Shown: positions 34,470 to 43,791 of the stretch, in pieces
Numbering within the stretch: the first letter of the stretch is position 1
Layout of the letters: each line of letters begins with the position of its first letter
From: Bordetella genomosp. 10
GTDB taxonomy: Bacteria > Pseudomonadota > Gammaproteobacteria > Burkholderiales > Burkholderiaceae_B
Direction of reading: 5' to 3'
Length of the DNA stretch: 64,000 bases
NCBI RefSeq assembly: GCF_002261225.1
Contig: NZ_NEVM01000005.1
Location: 2,480,001-2,544,000, forward strand
Notes under the pieces: model-generated
Told to the model about the DNA's origin: nothing
The model's input: only the letters and a program-made list of their open reading frames with translations
The model's database searches: none
Position numbers and translations under genes: made by a program

Positions 34470-35399
34470 TCAGGCCTGCCGGCCATGCAGGCAGACCCAG
34501 CCGTCCAGCGCGCGCCATACCGACATTTGCAGGTATTTGGCATACACCGCGCACACTTCCTCCGCCTGCCGCTCCAGGACGCCCGACAACACCAGCGAGC
34601 CGCCCGGCGCGACGCGGCTGCTGAGCAGCGGCGCCAGCACCTTCAGCGGGTTGGACAGGATATTCGCCACCACCACGTCGCTGAGCCCGTCGGGCATGGC
34701 GTCCGGCAGCATGGCTTGCAGTTCGACGCGGTTGACGCGGGCATTCTCCAGCGTCGCCAGCACGGCCTGTTCGTCGATGTCCACCGCCACCGTGTGGCCG
34801 GCGCCGAGCTTGCGCGCGGCGATGGCGAGGATGCCCGAGCCGCAGCCATAGTCCAGCACCGTGGCGCCGCGCGGCAGCCCGGCTTCCAGCCAGGCCAGGC
34901 ACAGATGGGTGGTGGGGTGGCTGCCCGTGCCGAAGGCCAGGCCGGGATCGAGTTCGATATGGATGCCGCCGCCGGCGTCCGGGACCGTGTCCATGCCGGG
35001 CACGGCGGGATCGTCGCGATGCCAGCTCGGCACGATCCAGATGCGGTCGGCGATGTGTATGGGCCCGAATTGGGCCTGCGTCAGGCGCACCCAATCGGCG
35101 TCGGGCACGTCGCGCAGCGACCAGTTTTCGAGCGCGCCGGCGTAATCGTCGCCCAGGATGCCGCGGACTTCCTCGACGATCTGCGCCGGATCGGCGCCGT
35201 CGGGCAGCAGGGCCACGACCTGATTGCGCTCCCAGGCCTGGACGTCCGGTTCCGTGCCGGGCTCGCCGAAAAGCGGCTGCTCCTGGTCGGTGTCGCGGTC
35301 GGCGTCCTCGACCGATACCGACAGCACGCCGGCCGCCAGCAATTCGTCGGACAAGGCTTCGGCCTGCGCCTCGGGGCAATGGAGCACGAGCTCACGCAT
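34470..35399 (-). CDS. prmA: Ribosomal protein L11 methyltransferase
   Basis: SAM-dependent enzyme that trimethylates ribosomal protein L11, 309 aa from the ATG at 35399 (MRELVLHCPEAQAEALSDEL). The SAM-binding motif is VLDYGCGSGILAIAARKLGA, with DPGLAFGTGSHPTTHLCLAWL before it and VVANILSNPL after it, all PrmA signatures. It follows accC in the usual order, but a 190-bp repeat element lies between them. Confidence 0.95.
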   Translation of the reverse strand: MRELVLHCPEAQAEALSDELLAAGVLSVSVEDADRDTDQEQPLFGEPGTEPDVQAWERNQVVALLPDGADPAQIVEEVRGILGDDYAGALENWSLRDVPDADWVRLTQAQFGPIHIADRIWIVPSWHRDDPAVPGMDTVPDAGGGIHIELDPGLAFGTGSHPTTHLCLAWLEAGLPRGATVLDYGCGSGILAIAARKLGAGHTVAVDIDEQAVLATLENARVNRVELQAMLPDAMPDGLSDVVVANILSNPLKVLAPLLSSRVAPGGSLVLSGVLERQAEEVCAVYAKYLQMSVWRALDGWVCLHGRQA

Positions 35400-35441
35400 G
35401 ATGGTCTTCCGTATTTTGTGCCAGTCCCGCCGATAGGAATT

Positions 35442-35630
35442 GCCCCCACGCCGCTTGCTGCCCCCAAGGGGGCTTTTTGCCTTGGGGCGGCCCGGCGGCA
35501 AAAAACGCCGGGCGCAAACCTCGGTGCCCATCCAGGGCGTAGCGGATCCGGCTCTGCCGGTCCGCCAACGCCGCCCCCTTGAGGGGGCCGCGCGCAGCGC
35601 GGTAGGGGGTGGGCCTCCCCTCAAGCCCTG
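35442..35630. repeat. Dispersed GC-rich intergenic repeat, long copy
   Basis: Between accC and prmA. It contains several nested inverted repeats: CCCCCAAGGGGG, GCCCCCTTGAGGGGGC, CCGCGCGCAGCGCGG, GCCCGGCGGC with GCCGGGC, and CCGGCTCTGCCGG. One end (minus strand GGGGGCAGCAAGCGGCGTGG, 35465-35446) matches the element at 61300-61352. I recognise this as a repeat family common between genes in Bordetella/Achromobacter-type genomes. It may act as a partial terminator or processing site. Confidence 0.75.
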
Positions 35631-35646
35631 ATTGTAGTTCCAGCGC

Positions 35647-36993
35647 TCAGGGGCGTTGCGAGAGCTTTTGCTCCAGGTAGTGGATGCTGGTGCCGCCTTC
35701 GATGAAGCGGGCGTCCTGCAGCAACTCGCGGTGCAACGGGATATTGGTGGAAATGCCCTCGACCACCATTTCCGACAAGGCGATGCGCATGCGGGCCAGG
35801 GCCTGCTCGCGATCGTCGCCATAGGTGATGACCTTGGCGATCATGGAGTCGTAGTTGGGCGGAACGAAATAGCCGTTGTACGCATGCGAATCGATGCGCA
35901 CGCCCGGACCGCCGGGGGTGTGCCAGTTCGTGATGCGGCCGGGGCTGGGCACGAAACGGAACGGATCCTCGGCGTTGATGCGGCATTCCAGGGCATGGCC
36001 CTTGAACTGGATGTCGCGCTGGCGCAGCGTGAACTTCTCGCCGGCGGCGATGCGGATCTGCTGCTGCACCAGGTCGATGCCGGTGATCAGCTCGGTCACC
36101 GGATGCTCCACCTGGATACGGGTGTTCATCTCGATGAAGTAGAACTCGCCGTTCTCGTACAGGAATTCGAAGGTGCCGGCGCCGCGGTAGCCGATCTTGC
36201 GGCAGGCATCCGCGCAACGGTCGCCGATGCGCTCGATCAGGCGGCGGGCGATGCCCGGCGCGGGGGCTTCTTCGATGACCTTCTGGTGGCGGCGCTGCAT
36301 CGAGCAGTCGCGTTCGCCCAGCCAGACGGCGTTGCGGCCGCCGTCGGCCAGCACCTGGATTTCCACATGGCGAGGGTTCTCGAGGAACTTCTCCATATAG
36401 ACTTCCGGGTTGTTGAAGGCCGCCCCGGCTTCCGAACGCGTCATGGTGACCGCGTTGATCAGCGCCGCCTCGGTATAGACGACGCGCATGCCGCGGCCGC
36501 CGCCGCCGCCCGCGGCCTTGATGATGACCGGGTAGCCGACCTCGCGCGCGATGCGCATGATCTCTTGCGGATTGTCGGGCAAGGCGCCTTCGGAGCCGGG
36601 CACCACCGGAACGCCGGCCTCGATCATGGCGCGCTTGGCGCTGACCTTGTCGCCCATCAGGCGGATCGAGTCGGGACGCGGGCCGATGAAGACGAAACCG
36701 CTCTTTTCCACGCGATCGGCGAAGTCGGCGTTTTCCGACAGGAAGCCATAGCCGGGGTGGATCGCCTCGGCGTCGGTGACTTCGGCCGCCGAGATGATGG
36801 CCGGCATATTCAGGTAGCTTTCGCGCGAAGGCGCCGGGCCGATGCAAACGGACTCGTCGGCCAGCCGGACATACTTGGCCTCGCGGTCCGCCTCGGAGTG
36901 CACGACCACGGTTTTGATGCCCAGCTCGCGACAAGCGCGTTGGATGCGCAGCGCGATCTCGCCGCGATTGGCGATCAGGATTTTTTCGAACAT
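35647..36993 (-). CDS. accC: Acetyl-CoA carboxylase, biotin carboxylase subunit
   Basis: ATP-grasp enzyme that carboxylates biotin on AccB, the first step of fatty-acid synthesis. It has 448 aa from the ATG at 36993 ([16 protein letters not shown]). The glycine-rich ATP loop is [30 protein letters not shown] is the catalytic/biotin region. It follows accB by 14 bp in the conserved accBC operon. Confidence 0.98.
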   Translation of the reverse strand: MFEKILIANRGEIALRIQRACRELGIKTVVVHSEADREAKYVRLADESVCIGPAPSRESYLNMPAIISAAEVTDAEAIHPGYGFLSENADFADRVEKSGFVFIGPRPDSIRLMGDKVSAKRAMIEAGVPVVPGSEGALPDNPQEIMRIAREVGYPVIIKAAGGGGGRGMRVVYTEAALINAVTMTRSEAGAAFNNPEVYMEKFLENPRHVEIQVLADGGRNAVWLGERDCSMQRRHQKVIEEAPAPGIARRLIERIGDRCADACRKIGYRGAGTFEFLYENGEFYFIEMNTRIQVEHPVTELITGIDLVQQQIRIAAGEKFTLRQRDIQFKGHALECRINAEDPFRFVPSPGRITNWHTPGGPGVRIDSHAYNGYFVPPNYDSMIAKVITYGDDREQALARMRIALSEMVVEGISTNIPLHRELLQDARFIEGGTSIHYLEQKLSQRP

Positions 36994-37007
36994 GGAAGCT
37001 ATCGCTA

Positions 37008-37457
37008 TCAGCCGATGACGAACAGGGGTTGGCCATATTCGACGGGTTCGCCGTTCTCGACCAGGATTTCCTTGATGACGCCGGACTTGTCGGCTTCGAT
37101 CTCGTTGAGCAGCTTCATCGCTTCGATGATGCACAGCGGATCGCCTTCCTTGACGGTCTGGCCGACGTCCACGAAGGGCGCCGCGCCCGGGTTGGGCGAA
37201 CGATAGAAGGTGCCCACCATGGGCGCCTTCACCGCATGGCCCTGCACCACCGGCGCGGCGGGAGCGGCCGGGGCGGCAGGCGCGGCCGCGGCGGCAGCGG
37301 GAGCCGCATAGGCCTCGGGGGCATGGTACGCCACGGGCTGCAGGGTCTGGGAGAACTTGACGATGCGAACCTTGCCTTCACCCTCGGTGATTTCCAGTTC
37401 GGCAATGCCCGACTCGGCCACCAGGTCGATCAGGGTTTTAAGTTTTCGGAGGTCCAT
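37008..37457 (-). CDS. accB: Acetyl-CoA carboxylase, biotin carboxyl carrier protein
   Basis: Carrier subunit, 149 aa. The C-terminal biotinyl domain has the modified lysine in [15 protein letters not shown]. An A/P-rich flexible linker (about residues 50-70) joins it to the N-terminal domain ([20 protein letters not shown]). It lies 96 bp after aroQ and directly before accC. Confidence 0.98.
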   Translation of the reverse strand: MDLRKLKTLIDLVAESGIAELEITEGEGKVRIVKFSQTLQPVAYHAPEAYAAPAAAAAAPAAPAAPAAPVVQGHAVKAPMVGTFYRSPNPGAAPFVDVGQTVKEGDPLCIIEAMKLLNEIEADKSGVIKEILVENGEPVEYGQPLFVIG

Positions 37458-37553
37458 GAAGCTGCTTCCCGGTGTTTTGACGGCATGCGCCCTTGAATGG
37501 AGATGGGTGCCGTACGCTTAGGTGGAGATGAAAAAGCCTGGAGATGCCGCGGT

Positions 37554-37988
37554 TCAGTGCCGCGCCGCATAACGCACGGCGGCTTCGTAGCCGTCCGCGC
37601 CCAGGCCGGAGATAAGTCCCACGGCCAGATCCGACAGATAGGAGTGGTGCCGGAAAGGCTCGCGCTTGTACAGGTTGGACAAATGTACTTCAACAAAAGG
37701 GATCGAAACGGCGGCCAGGGCGTCGCGCACGGCCACGCTCGTATGGGTGTAGGCGGCGGCGTTGATGACGATGAAATCGGTGCCGTCCTGGCGCGCCGCC
37801 TGGATGCGGTCGACCAGATCGCCTTCGTGGTTGCCTTGCCAATGCTGCAGCTTGACACCGAGTTCGCCCGCGAGGGCAAGCAGGTTGTCGTTGATCTGAG
37901 CCAGGGTGAGGCTGCCGTAGATGCCCGGCTCACGGGTGCCCAACAGATTCAGGTTCGGGCCGTGCAAGACCAGTATGCTTTGCGCCAT
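37554..37988 (-). CDS. aroQ: 3-Dehydroquinate dehydratase, type II
   Basis: Shikimate pathway enzyme converting 3-dehydroquinate to 3-dehydroshikimate, 144 aa from the ATG at 37988. [20 protein letters not shown] contains the flexible lid with its arginine and catalytic tyrosine. [18 protein letters not shown] and [18 protein letters not shown] contain the catalytic His and substrate residues. It is first in aroQ-accB-accC, a common beta-proteobacterial linkage. Confidence 0.97.
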   Translation of the reverse strand: MAQSILVLHGPNLNLLGTREPGIYGSLTLAQINDNLLALAGELGVKLQHWQGNHEGDLVDRIQAARQDGTDFIVINAAAYTHTSVAVRDALAAVSIPFVEVHLSNLYKREPFRHHSYLSDLAVGLISGLGADGYEAAVRYAARH

Positions 37989-38076
37989 TCTGCTTTCCGG
38001 TCCCCGCGCGCTTTGCCGTCGTCCGCCAGCGGCGGGCATCGGGTCGCGCCAGGACCCAGGATTCAATAAATATGGA

Positions 38077-38112
38077 GTACTGAGTAAGGTACTGACCGTG
38101 GTACTTACATCG
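38077..38112. repeat. Three tandem 12-bp GTAC repeats upstream of aroQ
   Basis: Units GTACTGAGTAAG, GTACTGACCGTG and GTACTTACATCG occur in register, then a partial GGTGCTTAC. They lie 89-124 bp upstream of the aroQ start in the aroQ promoter region. The regular 12-bp spacing suggests a multimeric protein site, but no regulator is known to me. Confidence 0.5.
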
Positions 38113-38181
38113 GGTGCTTACAAATACGGCGCCACAAGGACGCCGGGACTGCAGGCAAGTTAATCTGCCGCGAAAACCACC

Positions 38182-38215
38182 AATAAGGCAGCTTTTTACG
38201 ACAAATCGCCTTATT
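38182..38215. terminator. Inverted repeat downstream of the TlpA-like gene
   Basis: AATAAGGC and GCCTTATT arms enclose an 18-base spacer, with matching CCACC/GGTGG bases further out. It lies 25-58 bp past the stop of the TlpA-like gene in the minus direction and may be a weak terminator. Confidence 0.45.
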
Positions 38216-38239
38216 TGTCCATGGTGGAAACCGCTGGAA

Positions 38240-38773
38240 TCATGCTCCCAGCGATTTCAACCGCGCGCTGATGTCATCTTCCTTCACCGGGCCCAGAACT
38301 TTGTGGCTAATTCTGCCATCTTTGTCTAAAAGCACCGTAAACGGCAAGCCTCCCGGCGCGTTGCCCAGGCCCCGCATCAGGTCGATGGTGCCGGGGCCGG
38401 CCACCAACAAGGGATAGGAAACAGGCACTTTAGCGAGAAATTTACGGATGTTGTCCGCGCTATCGATGCCGATGCCGACGAAACGGGCGTTGGGGTGCGC
38501 CTTGCCCAAGGCGTCCAGCGCCGGCATTTCCTTGACGCAGGGCGCGCACCAGGTGGCCCAGAAATTGACCACCACCGGCTGGCCCAGCCATTCGCCCACG
38601 CGGTGTTGGCCGCCGTCGAGGCCGGGAAACTCCCGCGCCAGCAGGTCCCGCGTGTCGGGACCGGCCGAATCGGCGGAAGCGGAATCGGCCGCCAGGGCCA
38701 CGGGCATGTAGCGGGCCAGCCACGCGCTTGCCGCCAGCGTGACCGTGCGCAAAAGAAAGGTGCGTCTATCCAT
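38240..38773 (-). CDS. TlpA/ResA-like thioredoxin-fold protein, Tat-exported
   Basis: A 177-aa periplasmic redoxin from the ATG at 38773. The N-terminus MDRRTFLLRTVTLAASAWLA has a twin-arginine motif, so Tat export is likely, with cleavage after ALA. The thioredoxin domain has the redox motif NFWATWCAPCVKEMPAL and the cis-proline region GGLPFTVLLDKDG. Such proteins reduce periplasmic disulfides, for example in cytochrome c or cytochrome oxidase assembly. No cytochrome genes are near. It precedes aroQ in the same direction with a 251-bp gap. Confidence 0.9.
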   Translation of the reverse strand: MDRRTFLLRTVTLAASAWLARYMPVALAADSASADSAGPDTRDLLAREFPGLDGGQHRVGEWLGQPVVVNFWATWCAPCVKEMPALDALGKAHPNARFVGIGIDSADNIRKFLAKVPVSYPLLVAGPGTIDLMRGLGNAPGGLPFTVLLDKDGRISHKVLGPVKEDDISARLKSLGA

Positions 38774-38895
38774 GTCCGTGATATTACCCAAGGGCGGGCG
38801 CGCCGGCATCTCCCGCGCGCAATCGGCGCCCGCGGACGGGCCCCGGCCGGACGGAATCCGGCCACCCTCTACAATGCGGGCAGGAGAAATACGTC

Positions 38896-40284
38896 ATGCA
38901 CCTGCACATTCTCGGCATTTGCGGCACTTTCATGGGCGGCCTGGCGCTGGTGGCGCGCGCAGCCGGCCACACCGTCACCGGCTGCGATACCGGCGTCTAC
39001 CCCCCCATGAGCACGCAACTGGAGGAACAGGGCATCGCGCTGACGGAAGGCTATGGCGCCGACCAGATGGCGCTCGAGCCCGACCTCTACGTCATCGGCA
39101 ACGTCGTCACCCGCGGCAATCCCTTGATGGAAGCCATCCTGGAGTCGGGCGCGCCCTACGTGTCGGGCCCGCAATGGCTGTGCGAACACGTCCTGGCCGG
39201 CCGCCACGTCCTGGCGGTGGCCGGCACCCACGGCAAGACCACCACCAGTTCGATGCTGGCGTGGATCCTCGAATACGCCGGCCTGCGGCCGAATTTCCTG
39301 ATCGGCGGCGTGGCGCGCGACCTCAAGGTCTCGGCCCGCTTCGACCCGGAAGTGCCCTGGTTCGTCATCGAGGCGGACGAATACGACACGGCCTTCTTCG
39401 ACAAGCGGTCCAAGTTCGTCCATTACCGCCCGCGCACCGCGATTCTCAATAACCTGGAATACGATCACGCGGACATCTTCCCCGATCTGGCCGCCATCGA
39501 GACCCAGTTCCATCACCTGGTGCGCACCATTCCCGCCGGCGGCCGCATCGTGCTGCCCCAGGCCGACGCCGCGCTGGAGCGCGTGCTGGCGAAAGGCTGC
39601 TGGACGCCCACCGTGCGCTTCGGCGCGGGCGCGGCATGGGAGGCCGGCGAGCCGGACGACGACGGCGGCTTCGAGGTGTTGCACGAGGGCCGCGCCGCCG
39701 GCCGCATCCGCTGGGACCTGAGCGGCGCGCACAACCGCGCCAATGCCCTGGCCGCGCTGGCGGCGGCCGACCATGCGGGCGTGGCGCCGGCCACCGGCAT
39801 CGCCGCCCTGTCCGCCTTCGGCGGCGTCAAGCGCCGCATGGAGCTGCGCGGGACCGTCCACGGCGTCAAGGTGTATGACGATTTCGCCCATCATCCGACC
39901 GCCATCGCCACCACGCTGGCAGGCCTGCGCCGCCAGGTCGGGTCCGCCCGCATCCTGGCCGTGCTGGAGCCGCGCTCGAACACCATGAAGCTGGGCACGA
40001 TGGCCGAACGCCTGCCGGCGGCGCTGGCCGATGCCGACCTGGTGTTCTGCTTCGGCGCCGGCAGCGGCAAGCACGCGCTGGGCTGGGACCCGGCCAAGGT
40101 GCTGGCGCCGCTGGGCGCGCGCGCCGTGAGCCACGACGACCTGGACCAGCTCGTCCGCGCGGTCGTCCAGGCGGCCCGCCCGGGCGACCACATTCTCGTC
40201 ATGAGCAACGGCGGATTCGGCGGCGTGCACGGCAAACTGCTCGATGCGTTGGCCGGCGCGGCCGCGCTGCGGGAACAACCATGA
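38896..40284 (+). CDS. mpl: UDP-MurNAc:L-Ala-gamma-D-Glu-meso-DAP ligase
   Basis: Murein-recycling ligase that attaches recovered tripeptide to UDP-MurNAc, 462 aa. Mur-ligase ATP motif AGTHGKTTTSSMLAW, then VIEADEYDTAFFDKRSKFVHY and DDFAHHPTAIATTL match Mpl rather than MurC. AGGAG precedes the ATG by about 10 bases, with a TACAAT -10-like element just before. It complements anmK elsewhere in the window. It overlaps yqiA by 4 bp. Confidence 0.96.
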   Translation: MHLHILGICGTFMGGLALVARAAGHTVTGCDTGVYPPMSTQLEEQGIALTEGYGADQMALEPDLYVIGNVVTRGNPLMEAILESGAPYVSGPQWLCEHVLAGRHVLAVAGTHGKTTTSSMLAWILEYAGLRPNFLIGGVARDLKVSARFDPEVPWFVIEADEYDTAFFDKRSKFVHYRPRTAILNNLEYDHADIFPDLAAIETQFHHLVRTIPAGGRIVLPQADAALERVLAKGCWTPTVRFGAGAAWEAGEPDDDGGFEVLHEGRAAGRIRWDLSGAHNRANALAALAAADHAGVAPATGIAALSAFGGVKRRMELRGTVHGVKVYDDFAHHPTAIATTLAGLRRQVGSARILAVLEPRSNTMKLGTMAERLPAALADADLVFCFGAGSGKHALGWDPAKVLAPLGARAVSHDDLDQLVRAVVQAARPGDHILVMSNGGFGGVHGKLLDALAGAAALREQP

Positions 40285-40889
40285 TCCTCTACCTGCACGG
40301 TTTCCGGTCCTCGCCGTCTTCCTTCAAGGCGCGCCTGATGGCGCAGGCCATGGCCGACCGCGGGCTCGCCGGGGACTGGCGCTGCCCGCAACTGCCCGCC
40401 AGCCCGCGCGAGGCGATCGCCCTGGCTGCGTCGCTGGCGCGCGAACTGCTGGACCGCGCCCGGGCCGGCGGCGACGCCAGCCCCCGCGCGCTGACCGTCA
40501 TCGGCTCCTCGCTGGGCGGCTATTACGCCGGCTGGCTGGCCGAACAACTGGACTGCCGCGCCGTGCTGCTGAATCCGGCCGTGCACGCGCCGCGCGATCT
40601 CGCCACCCAGGTCGGCGCGCAGACTATGTATCATTCGGGCGAGCCGTTCGAGTTCAAGCCCGAGTACGTGGCGGAACTCGCCGCCATCGAAATCGCCCGG
40701 CCGACCCGGCTCGAACGCTATTTCCTGGTGGCCGCCACCGGCGACGAAGTGCTCGATTGGAAGGAAATGCGGGATTTTTACGCCGGTAGCCGGCAACGGA
40801 TCATCGAGGGCAGCGACCACGGCATTTCCGATTTCGAGAAATACCTGCCGGAAGTCCTGGAATTCGCCCTGGGAGACGGACACTCATAG
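40281..40889 (+). CDS. YqiA/YcfP family esterase
   Basis: A 202-aa alpha/beta hydrolase of the UPF0227/YqiA family. MILYLHGFRSSPSSFKA at the start, the nucleophile GSSLGGYYAGWLAE, and a late EGSDHGISDFEKYL with the catalytic histidine are present. The start ATG overlaps the mpl stop (ATGA), so translation is coupled. Esterase activity on short acyl esters is known for E. coli YqiA; the cellular role is unknown. Confidence 0.9.
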   Translation: MILYLHGFRSSPSSFKARLMAQAMADRGLAGDWRCPQLPASPREAIALAASLARELLDRARAGGDASPRALTVIGSSLGGYYAGWLAEQLDCRAVLLNPAVHAPRDLATQVGAQTMYHSGEPFEFKPEYVAELAAIEIARPTRLERYFLVAATGDEVLDWKEMRDFYAGSRQRIIEGSDHGISDFEKYLPEVLEFALGDGHS

Positions 40890-41084
40890 CCCGCCGGCGC
40901 ATCGGCCGCCACGGCGCGCTCGCGCGCCATGCCGGGGCCAGAACCCAGGCCAGGATAACGATACCTGCACACTTATATATATAGAGATAAACAACGCCGG
41001 GCCCGCGCGCCCGGCGCCTGACCAGAACCCCCGCAGCATTGCGCGCGGACGCTCGCGAGCCGCGCCCTCAGACAGACCCTGACC

Positions 41085-42989
41085 ATGTACGTGTTTTACG
41101 AAGACGACGGCGCTTTCAAAGCCGGCCGCATCATGTCCGAAACGGACGCCAGCCTCCAGGTCGAAGCCGACTCGGGCAAACGCAGCAAGATCAAGCGGGC
41201 CAGCACGCTGTTCACCTTCGACAAACCGGAGCCCGCCGAGCTGCTGCGCCAGGCCGAGGCGGCCGCCGCCGACATTGACCTGCAATTCCTGTGGGAATGC
41301 GCGCCGCAGGAAGAATTCGACACGCCCGCGCTGGCGGCCGATTATTACGGCCACGCGCCTTCGCCGGTGGAACAGGCGGCCCTGCTCATGCGCCTGCACG
41401 GCGCGCCGGCGTATTTCCACCGGCGCGGCAAGGGGCGCTACCGCCCGGCGCCGCCCGACATCCTGGCCGCCGCCCTGGCGGCCATCGAGAAGAAACGCCT
41501 GCAGGCCGAGCAGCAGGCGAACTGGGTCGACGACATGGCCGCCGGCAAGCTGCCGGACGAAATCCGCGACGCCGCGGAAAACCTGTTGATCCGTCCCGAC
41601 AAGAACAGCCAGCAATGGAAGGCGCTGGAGGCTGCCTGCGGCCGCCTGCAGAAGACGCCCGACCGCCTGCTGCTGGAACTGGGCGCATGGCCGCACGCGC
41701 TGGCCCTGCACCTGCGCCGCTTCCTGGCGGTGAACTTCCCGCGCGGCACCGGCTTTCCCGACGTCGCCGTGCCGCCGCTGGATCGCGAGCTGCCGCTGGC
41801 CGACGCGGAAATCTATTCGGTCGACGACGTCACCACCACGGAAATCGACGACGCGCTGTCGGTCACCGAACTGGAGGACGGCCTGGTCCGCGTCGGCGTG
41901 CACGTGGCCGCGCCGGGGCTGGCCGTGACCCGCGGCAGCGAACTGGACGCGCTGGCCCGCGCGCGCCTGTCCACCGTCTACATGCCGGGCGACAAGATTC
42001 CCATGCAGCCGGACGCCGTGATCCGGGCATTCTCGCTGGATGCCGGACGCGAAGTCCCCGCGCTGTCGCTCTACGCGACGATCAACCCGTCGACCGGCGA
42101 GGTCGTCGAATCGAACAGCCGCGTCGAACGCATCGTGGTGCGCGAGAACCTGCGCCACAACATGCTGGACGGCGAAATCACCGAGGCCGCGCTGGCCGAT
42201 CCGCAAGCGCCCCTGCCCTATGCCCATTGGCTGCGGCCGCTGTGGCGGGCCGCGCTGGCGCTGAGCGCCAAGCGCGAGGAAGTGCGCGGCAAGCCGGAAA
42301 ACAACAGCCGCGTCGAGTACAGCTTCTACCTGGACGGCCCGGCCGACGACCCGGACACGCCGGTGCGGCTGGTGCCGCGCCAGCGCAACGCGCCGCTGGA
42401 CCGCATGGTGGCCGAGTTCATGATCCTGGCCAACAACCTGTGGGGCGGCCTGCTGGCCCAGCACGGCGTGCCGGGCATCTACCGTTCGCAGCAGGCCGGC
42501 CGCGTGCGCATGAGCACCCAGCCGCTGCCGCACGAGGCGATCGGCGTGCCGCAGTATGCGTGGAGCACCTCGCCGCTGCGCCGCTACGTGGACCTGGTCA
42601 ACCAATGGCAGCTCATCGCCGCGGTCGACAACGGCGTTTCGGCGCGCCTGGTGGCGCCCTTCAAACCCAAGGACTCGGACCTGTTCGCCATCATCGGCGC
42701 CTTCGACGCGCAGTACGCCGCCTGGGCGGACTTCCAGAATTCGATGGAGCGCTACTGGTGCCTGCGCTGGCTCAAGCAGCAGAACGTCACCCGCGTCACG
42801 GCCAGCGTGCTGCGCGACGACCTGGTGCGCCTGGGCAACGCCCCGCTGGTGGTGCGCGTGGGCAACCTGCCGGCCCTGGAGCGCGGCACGCAGGTGCTCA
42901 TAGACATCCTCGGCACCGATGAGTTGGCGCTGGAAGCCGAATGCCGCTACGTCGGCGAGGCGGCGCCGGCGGAGGCGAACGCCGCCTGA
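41085..42989 (+). CDS. RNB domain exoribonuclease (RNase II/R family)
   Basis: A 634-aa 3'-5' exoribonuclease. A short N-terminal beta domain (MYVFYEDDGAFKAGRIM) and helical region precede the RNB catalytic domain (about residues 240-560). The latter has the metal-binding cluster SVDDVTTTEIDDALSV and YMPGDKIPMQPDAV. STSPLRRYVDLVNQW is the conserved RNB C-terminal motif. It is shorter than RNase R, and no clear S1 domain was noted. A 195-bp gap before it holds a CGCCGGGC/GCCCGGCG hairpin (40995-41016). Confidence 0.9.
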   Translation: MYVFYEDDGAFKAGRIMSETDASLQVEADSGKRSKIKRASTLFTFDKPEPAELLRQAEAAAADIDLQFLWECAPQEEFDTPALAADYYGHAPSPVEQAALLMRLHGAPAYFHRRGKGRYRPAPPDILAAALAAIEKKRLQAEQQANWVDDMAAGKLPDEIRDAAENLLIRPDKNSQQWKALEAACGRLQKTPDRLLLELGAWPHALALHLRRFLAVNFPRGTGFPDVAVPPLDRELPLADAEIYSVDDVTTTEIDDALSVTELEDGLVRVGVHVAAPGLAVTRGSELDALARARLSTVYMPGDKIPMQPDAVIRAFSLDAGREVPALSLYATINPSTGEVVESNSRVERIVVRENLRHNMLDGEITEAALADPQAPLPYAHWLRPLWRAALALSAKREEVRGKPENNSRVEYSFYLDGPADDPDTPVRLVPRQRNAPLDRMVAEFMILANNLWGGLLAQHGVPGIYRSQQAGRVRMSTQPLPHEAIGVPQYAWSTSPLRRYVDLVNQWQLIAAVDNGVSARLVAPFKPKDSDLFAIIGAFDAQYAAWADFQNSMERYWCLRWLKQQNVTRVTASVLRDDLVRLGNAPLVVRVGNLPALERGTQVLIDILGTDELALEAECRYVGEAAPAEANAA

Positions 42990-43113
42990 GCGCGCCATCG
43001 GTACGCTATGATCGGCGCATACGACGGCGCGCCGCCGCCGGCGAGAAGAACGAAACGCAAGCGAACCAAGCGAAAGAATGAAGGCTGGCGCGCCATAGCG
43101 CCGGGGAGACATC

Positions 43114-43791
43114 ATGCGCATCCTGCTCGTCGAAGACAACCTCGACCTTGGCGATGCGGTCGAAAGCAAATTGCGCAACGCCGGACACAGCGTCCAATGG
43201 GTGCGCGACGGCGAGACCGCCTTGCAATGGACCCGGCACGAGACCTGGGACGCGCTGGTGCTGGACATCATGCTGCCGGGCAAGAGCGGCTTCGACGTCA
43301 TCCGCGAGCTGCGCGGCAACGGGCTGGAAGCGCCGGTGCTGGTGGTCACGGCCCGATCCGAAATCGAGGACAAGATCGACATGCTGGACCTGGGCGCCGA
43401 CGATTACCTCGTCAAGCCCTTCGACCTGCGCGAACTGGAAGCGCGCCTGCGCGCCCTGATGCGGCGGCCCGCCGGCCGCACCACCAGCCTGGCGACCTAC
43501 GGCAACCTGGCCCTGGACCTCGCCGGCCGCACCGCCCTCGTCAACGGCGTGCCGCTGGAACTGGGACGGCGCGAATTCCGCCTGCTGGAGATCCTGCTCA
43601 GCCGCCAGGGCAGCACGGTAGCCAAGGAAAGGCTGATGAGCCAGCTCTTCGACCTGGACGACGTTTCCCTGAATGCCCTGGAACTGCTGATCTCGCGCCT
43701 GCGCAAGAAACTGGCGACGTCGTCGGTGGATATCGTCACGGTGCGCGGCGTGGGCTACCAGGCGCGCGTCAGCGAGAGCGTCGCGGCTTGA
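43114..43791 (+). CDS. OmpR/TctD-family response regulator
   Basis: A 225-aa two-component regulator. The receiver domain has the acidic pair VEDN and the phosphorylatable aspartate in LVLDIMLPGKSG (residue 51), with VTARSE and DYLVKPFDLREL. The C-terminal winged helix (about residues 125-220) ends with TVRGVGYQA. It resembles TctD/QseB members. Its stop overlaps the TTG start of the next gene, which encodes its cognate kinase fused to a binding domain. The downstream ABC transporter operon is the likely target. A TATGAT -10-like element lies about 105 bp upstream. Confidence 0.93.
   Translation: MRILLVEDNLDLGDAVESKLRNAGHSVQWVRDGETALQWTRHETWDALVLDIMLPGKSGFDVIRELRGNGLEAPVLVVTARSEIEDKIDMLDLGADDYLVKPFDLRELEARLRALMRRPAGRTTSLATYGNLALDLAGRTALVNGVPLELGRREFRLLEILLSRQGSTVAKERLMSQLFDLDDVSLNALELLISRLRKKLATSSVDIVTVRGVGYQARVSESVAA

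Noticed and set aside
34477..35822. Extension of prmA upstream through the repeat element to 35822
   Set aside because: The extra residues are translated repeat and accC antisense sequence; PrmA begins at the ATG at 35399 as in its homologues.
40995..41016. CGCCGGGC/GCCCGGCG hairpin before the RNB ribonuclease gene
   Set aside because: A real inverted repeat, but with no T run and between genes on the same strand; too little to call a terminator or a regulatory element on its own.
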